Origin: Canicola haemoglobinophilus | GTDB lineage: Bacteria; Pseudomonadota; Gammaproteobacteria; Enterobacterales; Pasteurellaceae | Direction: 5' to 3' | Assembly (NCBI RefSeq): GCF_002015075.1 | Contig: NZ_MUXZ01000032.1 | Coordinates: 1-40,284, forward strand | Length of the DNA stretch: 40,284 nucleotides | In this document: piece by piece, positions 26,006 through 34,301 of the stretch | Numbering within the stretch: position 1 is the stretch's first letter | Layout of the letters: each line of letters begins with the position of its first letter | Translations under genes and position numbers: made by a program | Notes under the pieces: model-generated | What the model saw: the letters and a program-made list of their open reading frames with translations, nothing else | What the model was told of the DNA's origin: nothing | The model's database searches: none

Positions 26006-27746
26006 ATGTTTATTTTAGAAAATCAAAAAAATTTTATTGAATATACTGAAAAAGTAGAGAATGTTATTTCTCCTATTTCTGTCATTCAGAAAAAAGAAGA
26101 TGGTCAAGCATTTAGCCAAATTGAAAAACTTAAATCACTTCAACAAAAAATTAAAAGTACTGAGTTAATCGTACCTATCGTAGGTGGCTTTAGTGCAGGG
26201 AAAAGCTCATTAATTAACTCTTTTCTAGGTGGAAATATTCTGCCAATTGGAATTCAACCAGAAACCGCATTACCTGCAGAATTAAGATACAGTACAACTG
26301 ATTATATTGAAGCGGTAACAGCAAATAACAGAATAGATAAATATAATCTAACTGATTTTGACGTAATTAAACAAAAAATCAAATCTGAAGAGTACCGCTA
26401 TCTTAAGATTTATCTAAATAACCAAAACCTAAAAGATATTCAACCATTAGTTCTAGTTGATATGCCGGGATATAGTTCACCAGTACAAGGTCATAACTCT
26501 GTAATTATGGATTATACAGCCAAAGGTATATTTTTTATTTTCTTAAGTTCTGTTGAAACTCAAGGTACGTTACAAGGAAATATCCTAGATGAATTAAGCA
26601 TAATTAATGGAATTAACAAAGGGTTCTCATTCTGCTTGAGTAAAACAAATTTAAAAGCACCATCTCAAGTTGAAGAGATTAAATCAATTACATGATGTCA
26701 TTGATAATTTTGACGAAAATGTTGTGTTATTAGATAACAATAGTGGTGAAAATCTGAAGAAAATTATTCAATCAATTAACCCAAATGAATTGTTTAAAAA
26801 GGTCTTTTTAGAGGAATTAGATGATAATTATATTGAGTCAGAAAAACTGATAAAAAAATATATTAACCATTTACAAAGAGACTCAGAAGTTCTTGAATTA
26901 GCAATTAAAGAAATTGAAGAAGGATTTCAAAGAATAGAACAACAAAAACAAAATGCTATTCAGGAAGTCAGATCACAAAATACCGAGCAAGCAAAATATT
27001 TTATTATCAATAAAGTCACTGAGACTATTATGGATAGAAGAGAATACTTAGCTCAATTGGCATTAAATAACAAATATCAATTCCAAGAGGAGCTCAATGA
27101 AACAGTAAGAAATAATCTCTCATGTGAGTTAAAAAAATATTTAAAAGAAATGAGTGATAAGGCAATTTATGATTTCCAATCAGAAATTGATTCATTAAAT
27201 TTCTTAAAAGAATTTGATCCTAACCTTGTTGATGACATCGTGGCTAAAATTCAAAAAGATATTGAGAAATCTGATACGAGTATAGATCTTGGAGAAATAA
27301 CTTCTGGTATAGCAACTCTAATTGGATTACTTGCAGGAACAGTTGGAGCTATTCTCAAAAAAGTTTTAGATGTATTAAATGCAATACCTATAATAGGTAG
27401 TATCTGGAACAGTCTATTTGGCTCTTCTAATGATGAAAGATACAAAGCAGAAGCTGCAAGACAAGAGGCTATTTATAAAATTGAGGACATTATTGCTAAA
27501 GATATTGTCATGAAAATAAAAAGTAGCCTTGAACGTGAAATTCCTAAAATTTTAACTAACGCCTTAGAAAGCATGGTTGCAACTATTGCAAATGAATTTA
27601 ATCAACAACTGAAATCAGCTCAAACGGCACAAAAAGACGCTTTAGAAGTGAAAAATAAAGATCGAGCTTCTATTGAGCAAAATATTCAACAACTTGAAAC
27701 CGTGTTATCTCAACTAGCTAATTTAAAACAACAATATCTAAAATAA
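26006..27746 (+). pseudogene. Dynamin-like GTPase 1, interrupted by one frameshift
   Basis: Together about 578 aa. The first part (26006-26695) has G1 (VGGFSAGKSSLINSF, residues 59-73), a likely G2 Thr (PETALPAEL) and G3 (VDMPGYSSP); G4 is degenerate (SKTN). It stops at TGA 26693. The next frame, open from 26670 without an ATG, continues smoothly (QLHDVIDNFDENVVLL) to 27746. It is helical and has a long hydrophobic stretch (about 27290-27420: IATLIGLLAGTVGAIL, IPIIGSIWNSLFG) like the membrane-inserting paddle of bacterial dynamins, then a coiled-coil end. One extra base near 26688 explains the break; it is either inactivation or a read error. First GTPase gene after the WYL regulator. Confidence 0.8.
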
Positions 27747-27758
27747 GGGAGATTAATT

Positions 27759-29975
27759 ATGTCTTTATTAACTAAAGTAAAGCATTTTGAAGACTTTGCG
27801 AATAAATATAAACATGAAAGCGATCTTTATTCCGAGATTAAACGAAATAGAGAACTAGAGTCTGTCGAGACTATTGAGAAACTGTTAAAAGAGTACCAAG
27901 ATGATAATAAATTATTGCGAATTGGTATTGTAGGACGAGTTAAAGCTGGTAAAAGCTCATTATTAAATGCTCTTGTATTTGATGGTGAAGATGTTTTACC
28001 TAAAGCAGCAACACCAATGACAGCCGCATTAACAATTATGAAATATAGCCAAGAAATGCGTGCCGAAGTTGATTTTTTCACTGATGAAGATATAAGAAAA
28101 TTAAAGGAAGAACATCAACAATATCAACAGAACTTCAAACGCTTAGAAGCTGAAGAAATGGAGGCTGAAAAAAAGAAAGATCCGAAAAGATCAGATCCAG
28201 CAAAAGCCAAAAGACGGGCAGAACGTAGAATAAAGGACTCCCCTTATGCTGCAAGTGCGGATCAATATGAGCGAATTTCGAAATCAGGGATTACTTCCGT
28301 CAGTAGCTTAAATGAATATCGTGATATTTATGCTGATTCAATGTCTGAACTTAATCAAAAACTATCAGACTTTGTGGGAGCAAATGGTAAATATATGCCA
28401 TTTACCAAATCTGTTACACTTTATCTTCCAGAGCCAAAATTAGAGGGGTTAGAGATTGTAGATACTCCGGGAATTAATGATCCTGTTCAATCTCGAGGCA
28501 AACGCACAGAAGATCTTCTAAGCCAATGTGATGTGGTATTAATGGTATCTCCAGCTGGACAGTTTTTATCCGAGCAAGATACAGCGTTAATGTCAAACAT
28601 GACAACGTCCAAAGCTATCGGGCATGTCTATTTAGTGGCTAGCCAATGTGATAATCAGCTATTTGGTAATGAATATGGCGATCACAATATTCAAAGTATC
28701 TTAGCAAATATACGCACAACTTTAGGCAAACATGCAACAGATACCCTATCCCAAGAGAAACAGAAATATCCTGATATGGAGCCTATTTTTGACCAATTTT
28801 GTCAAAATGAGTTAATTCTCACTTCTGGAGCCTGTTATGGATTGGCTAAATATTTAGCACAGCCAGAAAAATGGGACGAAACACAACAACATGTTTATAA
28901 ATTGCTAAGTGGCAAATTTCCGCAAGAGTTTTCAACTCAAACGAAGAGTTTATCAACATTGAATATGCTATCTAATACGGACAGCGTACAAAAAGTGCTA
29001 GATATTGTTCATCAGAAAAAAACTGAAATCATCGCGGAAAAAACCACGAAATATCAACAAGCTCAATCTAATGCTTTAACGAATATGATTGAACTCTTAC
29101 AAAATCTGTTACGAGATAAAGAATATGAACTAAAAAATTGTACCATTGAAACATTAATCGAAGAGCAAGCTCGTTTTGCTACGCTCAAAACCTCTGTGAA
29201 TGATATTGTGTCATCAACATATCAAACTCATTCAACAAATCTACGAGATAGACTAGCTTCAGGTCTAAAAATAAGCCTCCAGCAACAAATGAATAAATTT
29301 GTTAGAGGATCAACCGAAAAAGGTTATACAGAACGTAGTGAATCTTACGAAGTTAAGGTGGGAGAAGAAAGCACATCAACTTGGTATAAGCCTTGGACTT
29401 GGGGAGATACAAGAAGTATCTATGAAACCCGTTATCGTACTGTAAGAGATGAATATAGTTATGTTAGAGCAACGCCAGTTCGTGAATCCATTTTAACTAT
29501 TTTAGACATCTTAAATTCTCAGCTCACTAAAAAAGCCAATTCTGTTATAGAAGATGCTAAAGATGTACTCAATAAAGAATTGAGAAGTCAATTATATGTA
29601 CTTGATAAGGATAATTTCAGTCCAAAACGAATTGAAAACATATTAAATCAAGTATTAGATAAATTGCCTAGGGCAGAATTTGAACTAGATTCTATGCCTT
29701 CTAGTTTGGATAAATATGGCGAATTAAGAGGCTATGAGGGGGATAAATTCTTACAAGAGGCTAGAGAATATATTTCTGAATTAGAAAGTAATATCCAAAA
29801 TCAAATTGATGATTATATTCAGGATTTAAAGAAGAAATTGCAAAGAATTCATTTATCAAGATTATTTATTAGCACTTTCGAAGAAAAACTAGAAAACCTG
29901 AAAAGAGATATTCAAAATTCTGAAGCAAGAATTAAAGAATTCCAAACAATGCGTGATGAATTAAATCAAATCTAA
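27759..29975 (+). CDS. Dynamin-like GTPase 2 (large)
   Basis: A 738-aa protein. G1 is GRVKAGKSSLLNAL (59-72), a G2 Thr lies in AATPMTAAL, and G3 is IVDTPGINDPVQSRG (about 232-246). G4 is atypical (VASQCDNQ instead of N/TKxD). A very charged Lys/Glu insertion (about 110-165) lies between G2 and G3. The C-terminal half is predicted helical/coiled coil with a WYKPWTWG patch (about 546) that could touch membranes. No signal peptide or clear transmembrane helix. It begins 12 bp after GTPase 1, so coupled expression is likely, and is followed by a 13-bp inverted repeat that may reduce read-through to the next two genes. Function unknown; membrane remodelling or defence is inferred from the family. 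Confidence 0.85.
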   Translation: MSLLTKVKHFEDFANKYKHESDLYSEIKRNRELESVETIEKLLKEYQDDNKLLRIGIVGRVKAGKSSLLNALVFDGEDVLPKAATPMTAALTIMKYSQEMRAEVDFFTDEDIRKLKEEHQQYQQNFKRLEAEEMEAEKKKDPKRSDPAKAKRRAERRIKDSPYAASADQYERISKSGITSVSSLNEYRDIYADSMSELNQKLSDFVGANGKYMPFTKSVTLYLPEPKLEGLEIVDTPGINDPVQSRGKRTEDLLSQCDVVLMVSPAGQFLSEQDTALMSNMTTSKAIGHVYLVASQCDNQLFGNEYGDHNIQSILANIRTTLGKHATDTLSQEKQKYPDMEPIFDQFCQNELILTSGACYGLAKYLAQPEKWDETQQHVYKLLSGKFPQEFSTQTKSLSTLNMLSNTDSVQKVLDIVHQKKTEIIAEKTTKYQQAQSNALTNMIELLQNLLRDKEYELKNCTIETLIEEQARFATLKTSVNDIVSSTYQTHSTNLRDRLASGLKISLQQQMNKFVRGSTEKGYTERSESYEVKVGEESTSTWYKPWTWGDTRSIYETRYRTVRDEYSYVRATPVRESILTILDILNSQLTKKANSVIEDAKDVLNKELRSQLYVLDKDNFSPKRIENILNQVLDKLPRAEFELDSMPSSLDKYGELRGYEGDKFLQEAREYISELESNIQNQIDDYIQDLKKKLQRIHLSRLFISTFEEKLENLKRDIQNSEARIKEFQTMRDELNQI

Positions 29976-29986
29976 TTACTCTATTT

Positions 29987-30020
29987 GGTATAGAAATAAT
30001 CTTATTTCTATACCTATTTT
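29987..30020 (+). terminator. 13-bp inverted repeat between GTPase genes 2 and 3
   Basis: GGTATAGAAATAA (29987-29999) and TTATTTCTATACC (30002-30014) are perfectly complementary, followed by TATTTTT. It looks like an intrinsic terminator inside the GTPase array, splitting it or setting stoichiometry. Confidence 0.7.
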
Positions 30021-30043
30021 TCTAAAAGACGGCGGACTTATCC

Positions 30044-31231
30044 ATGACTTTAAAGCATCAAATTGTAACTGAGGTTTTATTACCACAAAACTACTCTGAG
30101 CATATTAACCAATATTTATCAATTATTAATCAAGATTTTGTCCAGTTTACAGAGGTCAACAAACTAAAAAGAGCGGTAACTTTTTATAAAGAATTGTTAA
30201 ATATCGGCGACTTACTAAAAGAGTTCGCCACATTACCAAAACTACACGAGAATAAGAAAATTGCTGTTGCAGGCAGTTTTAGTGCCGGTAAATCAGAATT
30301 TATTAGCAGTTTATTTTGCAATAAAGATATTCATTTACCAACGAGCATTGAACCTACTACGGCAATTCCAACTTATATTATTGATAGTAATGAAAATGCG
30401 GTTTATGCAAAGCAGTTTCTGGAGGGTGGTTTTGTTAATTTAACGGATATAGATAAAAATATTTATGAAAAATTTTCTCATAAATTCTTAAATGATGTTG
30501 AATTTAATATTAAAAGCATAATGCCTTATCTTTGCTTATCTACGCCATTAACTTATAAAAATATCTGCTTGCTTGATACGCCAGGATACAATCCATCATC
30601 AACTGGTGGTTATACCAATGAAGATAATCAATCTGCTTTTGATTTTTCACAAAAAGCCGACATATTAATTTGGGTCGTTGGTATTGATGTAAATGGAACA
30701 ATATCTAAAAGTGATATTGAGTTTTTACAAAATATACAAGAAAAACAATCTAAACCACTCTATATCATATTAAATAAAGCTGATCTTCGCCCATTGTCGT
30801 CAATAGAAGACATAATGAATAATGTTGTTGAGCTACTAGATGATTTTGATATTGAGTATGAAGGTATTAGCGCTTATTCATCTATTAATCAGCAAGAATA
30901 TGCTTACAACAAAAAATCTTTAAGTGAATTTTTTGAGGAATATGGCAAAGCTAATTTACAAACTAAAGAAGATGTTGTTTTAAATAAAATTACTCAAATT
31001 AAAGAAATGATTATTGAAGATAATAAACTTTCAAAAGCAACCCAAATGGAACTTAATAAAATCTTTGATAATATTTATTTATCTTTAGAAAAAGCATTTA
31101 ATGCACCTTTATTAAAAGAAACTAAGAAGAATAAAGAAATTGAAGTCGAACCTAAAACACAGTTTAAGCTAACTCATATCATCATTATTCTTCTTATCAT
31201 ATTTTTCTTACTATATATTGGGATTTTTTAA
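30044..31231 (+). CDS. Dynamin-like GTPase 3 with C-terminal membrane anchor
   Basis: A 395-aa protein. G1 is AGSFSAGKSEFISSLF (from residue 76), G2 is PTTAIPTY, G3 is LLDTPGYNPSS and G4 is the canonical LNKADLRP. Thus it is a full small-GTPase core, better preserved than in GTPases 1 and 2. The C-terminus ends in a run of about 20 hydrophobic residues (from THIIIILLIIFFLLY) at the extreme end, a tail-anchor arrangement. It is clearly paralogous to the next gene (shared FSAGKSEFISS, TTAIPTY, DTPGYNPS, LNKADLRP) but shorter, its last domain being replaced by the anchor. The gap to the next ATG is 3 nt, so they are coupled. Probably the membrane-attached partner of a hetero-oligomer. Confidence 0.85.
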   Translation: MTLKHQIVTEVLLPQNYSEHINQYLSIINQDFVQFTEVNKLKRAVTFYKELLNIGDLLKEFATLPKLHENKKIAVAGSFSAGKSEFISSLFCNKDIHLPTSIEPTTAIPTYIIDSNENAVYAKQFLEGGFVNLTDIDKNIYEKFSHKFLNDVEFNIKSIMPYLCLSTPLTYKNICLLDTPGYNPSSTGGYTNEDNQSAFDFSQKADILIWVVGIDVNGTISKSDIEFLQNIQEKQSKPLYIILNKADLRPLSSIEDIMNNVVELLDDFDIEYEGISAYSSINQQEYAYNKKSLSEFFEEYGKANLQTKEDVVLNKITQIKEMIIEDNKLSKATQMELNKIFDNIYLSLEKAFNAPLLKETKKNKEIEVEPKTQFKLTHIIIILLIIFFLLYIGIF

Positions 31232-31234
31232 ACT

Positions 31235-32803
31235 ATGCAAGAAAATGAATTAAAAGAACTTCGCTTAAAAGAAGATCTTATTTCTTTACTACTTAATGCT
31301 AAATTCGAAAATAATCAAGCCAATGAATATTTTCGTTTAATTCAAAATGATTTTATCTCTTTTGCTAACCAAGAATCTTCTTTAAAAGAAGAAGCTCAAG
31401 CAATTCTCAAATTACAAGAAATAGGTAAGGAATTAAATCTTGTTGCTTCAGAGCCTGAATTTTATAGTAAAAAAACAATAGCTATTGCAGGTGGATTTAG
31501 TGCGGGGAAATCGGAGTTTATTAGTAGTTTCTTTAATATAGATACCCTGCACTTACCTAGTGGAATTCAGCCAACAACAGCAATCCCTACTTATGTAATG
31601 GACAGTAAAGATTTATCTATTTCCATCAATGCCTTTAATCATAAAGGTGCTAAAGTTGACTTATTAAAAATTTCACCTGATTTTTATACAAATCTTTCAC
31701 ATAAATTTTTACAGAGTTTTAAATTTAACTTAAGAGACATCATGCCAAATGTTTTTATCTCTTTGCCGATGAAATTTAAGCACCTCTGTTTCATTGATAC
31801 TCCAGGATATAACCCATCAGAAACCCACATGGGATTTACCGGTGAAGATATTTATGTCGCTAAGAATTATTCTAAAAGTGCGGATATTTTAATATGGCTT
31901 ATTGGTTTAGATGCTAATGGAACTATTCCTAAAACAGACTTAGATTTCTTAACACAATTATCTGAGAATGATAAGAAGAAAATTTATGTAGTTTTAAATA
32001 AAGCAGATCTTAGACCAAAATCGAGTATTGAAGATGTTCTTGATACAGTCGAAGATACTTTAATTGATTATGATATTGAAGTGGAAGGTATTTCTGCATA
32101 CAGTTCAATATTAAAAACTGAAATTGCCTATCGCAAAACAGCCTTATTTGGCTTTTTAGAAAGCGTAAATACCAGAGTAAATAAACATCATCAAATTTTA
32201 CATAAATTATTTGAAGTTGATCGTATGTATCAAGTAGCGATTTTAACCAAAATAAAAGAATTCCAATATATACGAAAATTGCTAGATAAAGGAGATTGGT
32301 CAGGCAAAGAAATTGTTCGCCGTCAGTTAAGAAGGCATCTTTCCGTGTACAACACTCGTAAACAATTTGAATTATTGGAAGAGGTTATACTAAAACTTGA
32401 AAAAGCAATTAATAATGTATTCCATATTCAAGAAAATTCTTCTAAACGCAAAGTATTAGATTTAGAAGATGTGAATTATGTACCGCACTTTAAGGATGAT
32501 GATTTTCAAAAAGCAACTAACTCCAAAGCATCTTCGAGACATAAACATAAGACTGTAAATCATAAAAATACAGAAAGATCTTCAGTTGCAACAGAAGCAG
32601 TAAACTCAAGTTCAGGCAATCAGGAAAAGGATATAACAACTATAGACTCTTGGCTTTTCCCTTTCCATAAACCTCTTTTTAATCAGGTTAATCAGGCTTT
32701 GAATTCATTTTCTGAAAAGAATAAAAATCAAGATAGCAATGCACCATCTAGATCAACAATTAAGGCTTGGAGTTGGCTTTTAGGCGGGAATGAACGAGAT
32801 TGA
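31235..32803 (+). CDS. Dynamin-like GTPase 4 (soluble paralogue of GTPase 3)
   Basis: A 522-aa protein. G1 is AGGFSAGKSEFISSFF (from residue 85), G2 is QPTTAIPTYVMD, G3 is FIDTPGYNPSE and G4 is LNKADLRPKSS. The N-terminal 350 residues align along their length with GTPase 3. The C-terminal part (about 345-522) is different: an Arg-rich stretch (RRQLRRHLSVYNTRKQFE), a low-complexity Ser/Asn/Lys linker and a Trp-containing tail. No membrane segment. It contains an uptake core (32482). It starts 3 nt after GTPase 3, consistent with a tandem duplication that has since diverged into an anchored and a soluble partner. Confidence 0.85.
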   Translation: MQENELKELRLKEDLISLLLNAKFENNQANEYFRLIQNDFISFANQESSLKEEAQAILKLQEIGKELNLVASEPEFYSKKTIAIAGGFSAGKSEFISSFFNIDTLHLPSGIQPTTAIPTYVMDSKDLSISINAFNHKGAKVDLLKISPDFYTNLSHKFLQSFKFNLRDIMPNVFISLPMKFKHLCFIDTPGYNPSETHMGFTGEDIYVAKNYSKSADILIWLIGLDANGTIPKTDLDFLTQLSENDKKKIYVVLNKADLRPKSSIEDVLDTVEDTLIDYDIEVEGISAYSSILKTEIAYRKTALFGFLESVNTRVNKHHQILHKLFEVDRMYQVAILTKIKEFQYIRKLLDKGDWSGKEIVRRQLRRHLSVYNTRKQFELLEEVILKLEKAINNVFHIQENSSKRKVLDLEDVNYVPHFKDDDFQKATNSKASSRHKHKTVNHKNTERSSVATEAVNSSSGNQEKDITTIDSWLFPFHKPLFNQVNQALNSFSEKNKNQDSNAPSRSTIKAWSWLLGGNERD

Positions 32804-32813
32804 CATAAACTTT

Positions 32814-32864
32814 AGAGTGGTTCCAAATAATTTTAAGTTGTATAAAATTAAAAGGATCCGCTCT
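32814..32864 (+). terminator. Long imperfect hairpin after the GTPase operon
   Basis: AGAGTGGTTCC (32814-32824) pairs imperfectly with GGATCCGCTCT (32854-32864); inside it ATTTTA pairs with TAAAAT. There is no T run after it, so it may be a processing or structural element rather than a classic terminator. Confidence 0.45.
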
Positions 32865-32922
32865 ATTTCAGAACTAAACATAACAATATAAAACATTTCC
32901 AAATCAAAGAAGGAGCTAAGCA

Positions 32923-33114
32923 ATGATCCCCTTTCAAAACCCCTTAATAGAAACCTGCCCTCACTGTAAATGGCAGAATAACTTCATCATAAAATCAGAT
33001 TGTATTCCTGCGTTAGAAAAACATTGTCCTAAATGTGGGGAAAAAACCAAGTTAGTGGAATTAAGTACTTTAGAGAAGTTTATGCATTCTATTAAGAAAA
33101 CGCCTATTTTCTAG
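32923..33114 (+). CDS. Small zinc-ribbon protein
   Basis: A 63-aa basic protein with two CxxC pairs (CPHC at about residues 12-15, CPKC at 35-38) that should bind one zinc as a rubredoxin-like ribbon. A strong AAGGAG site precedes the ATG. It lies 120 bp after GTPase 4, past the long hairpin, and before the GNAT toxin module. Such mini-proteins are often nucleic-acid or protein adaptors; the actual role here is unknown. Too short for a firm family call, but cysteine spacing and ribosome site make it a real gene. Confidence 0.65.
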   Translation: MIPFQNPLIETCPHCKWQNNFIIKSDCIPALEKHCPKCGEKTKLVELSTLEKFMHSIKKTPIF

Positions 33115-33137
33115 AATATTAAAGTGTTTTTAATAAA

Positions 33138-33183
33138 TTGAATTTTATTCATTGACTAATCCCCCCACTCCATTAAAATTCAA
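33138..33183 (+). promoter_or_regulatory. Promoter/operator of the GNAT toxin-antitoxin pair
   Basis: TTGACT (33152-33157), 16 bp, TAAAAT (33174-33179). The 10-bp arms TTGAATTTTA (33138-33147) and TAAAATTCAA (33174-33183) are perfect inverted repeats, one of them covering the -10. This is a likely autorepression operator; the start near 33186 excludes an upstream ATG at 33183. Confidence 0.55.
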
Positions 33184-33215
33184 TGTATCTACCAATGAAT
33201 ATACAAGAGGTTGTT

Positions 33216-33509
33216 ATGTTGGAACAATTAACGATTAGTAAATGGGGAAATAGTACCGCTGTTCGCCTACCTAAAACGCTTTTGGCTAAATTTAACTTGA
33301 CTGAAGGTGATGCCTTACGTTTGGTCGTCTCTTCTGATCAATCGAAATTAGTTTTTGAGCCTGTCTATAAAAATGCAGCTATTAAAGAGCGTCAATTTTC
33401 TCCACAAGATTGGCAACTAATCAGCGATTTACTGGATAATCCGCCTAAACCTAATGATCGTTTACTTAAAGCAGCCCAAGCCTTGAAGGAAAATTATCAT
33501 GAGCTTTAA
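33216..33509 (+). CDS. Antitoxin: AbrB/MazE-like N-terminus joined to TacA-like C-terminus
   Basis: A 97-aa protein from the ATG at 33216, preceded by AAGAGG; the upstream ATG at 33183 lies at or before the transcription start. Residues 1-45 (LTISKWGNSTAVRLPKTLL, NLTEGDALRL) are a SpoVT/AbrB swapped-hairpin DNA-binding domain as in MazE. Residues about 57-97 (FSPQDWQLISDLLDNPPKPN, RLLKAAQALKE) look like the toxin-wrapping tail of DUF1778/TacA antitoxins, which normally carry a ribbon-helix-helix N-terminus. It overlaps the GNAT toxin gene by 11 bp. It should bind the toxin through the tail and the operator through the AbrB part. Confidence 0.75.
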   Translation: MLEQLTISKWGNSTAVRLPKTLLAKFNLTEGDALRLVVSSDQSKLVFEPVYKNAAIKERQFSPQDWQLISDLLDNPPKPNDRLLKAAQALKENYHEL

Positions 33510-34017
33510 TTGGCGAGAGGAAAAATTATCTAAGCAACATAATCGAGTAAACTTTGATTGTGGTAATGCTGATCTTAATCAGTTTTTACAAAAATATGCT
33601 CGTCAATCTCAGGATAGAAATTCCTCTAAAACCTATGTAGCCATTGATAATCATACTGAGCAAATCATAGGTTTTTATACTATTACGCTTAGTGCTATTT
33701 CTCCGCAGAAAGTCCCTTCGCATTTAAGCAAGCGTTTTGGTTCTCATCAAATTCCTTTATTTACACTTGCTCGTTTAGCTGTGGATAAAAATGCACAAGG
33801 AAAAGGATTAGGTGGGCAATTATTATTAAAAGCAGCTCAACGCTGTATGCTTGTTGCAGAACAAGTTGGCGGTGTTGGGTTGCTCATTGAAGCGAAAGAT
33901 CAACAAGTGGCTAGTTGGTATCAATCTTTTGGTGCTACGCCTTTAATTGATGAACCTCTTTCTTTAATTTTACCTTTCCAAACGATAAAAGCGGTTTTGC
34001 TCTCTTTAGTGTATTAG
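33499..34017 (+). CDS. GNAT acetyltransferase toxin, TacT/AtaT type
   Basis: A 172-aa protein. Toxins of this family acetylate the amino group of aminoacyl-tRNA and stop translation. Seen: FDCGNADLNQFLQKYARQSQ near the N-terminus, TYVAIDNHTEQIIGFYTITL, the acetyl-CoA segment LARLAVDKNAQGKGLGGQLL with the Q/RxxGxG/A pattern, and SWYQSFGATPL with the conserved Tyr. All are in the order usual for TacT. It overlaps the antitoxin gene by 11 bp. It sits between the GTPase array and the HEPN-like gene in the accessory island. Confidence 0.86.
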   Translation: MSFNWREEKLSKQHNRVNFDCGNADLNQFLQKYARQSQDRNSSKTYVAIDNHTEQIIGFYTITLSAISPQKVPSHLSKRFGSHQIPLFTLARLAVDKNAQGKGLGGQLLLKAAQRCMLVAEQVGGVGLLIEAKDQQVASWYQSFGATPLIDEPLSLILPFQTIKAVLLSLVY

Positions 34018-34064
34018 CATAAAATAACGTCTGATACTCGGATAACTCAACAAGGAGAAAATCT

Positions 34065-34250
34065 ATGGCAACCAGTTCATTTAGTCGAAATTTTGTCATT
34101 GCAGATGATAAAGAAGTGGATAAGTTAATTCACTCCTTAGAAAACCCAACAAAAGTGGTGTTGGAAAAACGTGATTTAGCTGAAGAAAAAAGAAGAAAAG
34201 AGAAGATCCTAAGTAAACTAAATGAATTCATCGGATCATTAACCCCCTAG
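34065..34250 (+). CDS. Small helical protein of unknown function, possible partner of HEPN gene
   Basis: A 61-aa highly charged protein (SSFSRNFVIADDKEVDKLIH, then a Lys/Glu-rich helix). AAGGAG precedes the ATG. I recognise the general look (xSxFSKxFVIxDxxAVxxL) from small conserved bacterial proteins of unknown role but cannot name the family. It is 48 bp after the GNAT toxin and 52 bp before the HEPN-like gene, so it may belong to either unit. An antitoxin-like role for the HEPN protein is speculation from position and size. Confidence 0.55.
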   Translation: MATSSFSRNFVIADDKEVDKLIHSLENPTKVVLEKRDLAEEKRRKEKILSKLNEFIGSLTP

Positions 34251-34301
34251 ATTAAGTGTAATATCCCACGTCTCTGAGACCTTTTTGGACAAGGAAAAAC
34301 C

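Noticed and set aside
34272..34282. GTCTC-T-GAGAC before the HEPN gene as a terminator
   Set aside because: The arms are separated by a single base, so it cannot form a hairpin; at most a protein-binding palindrome.
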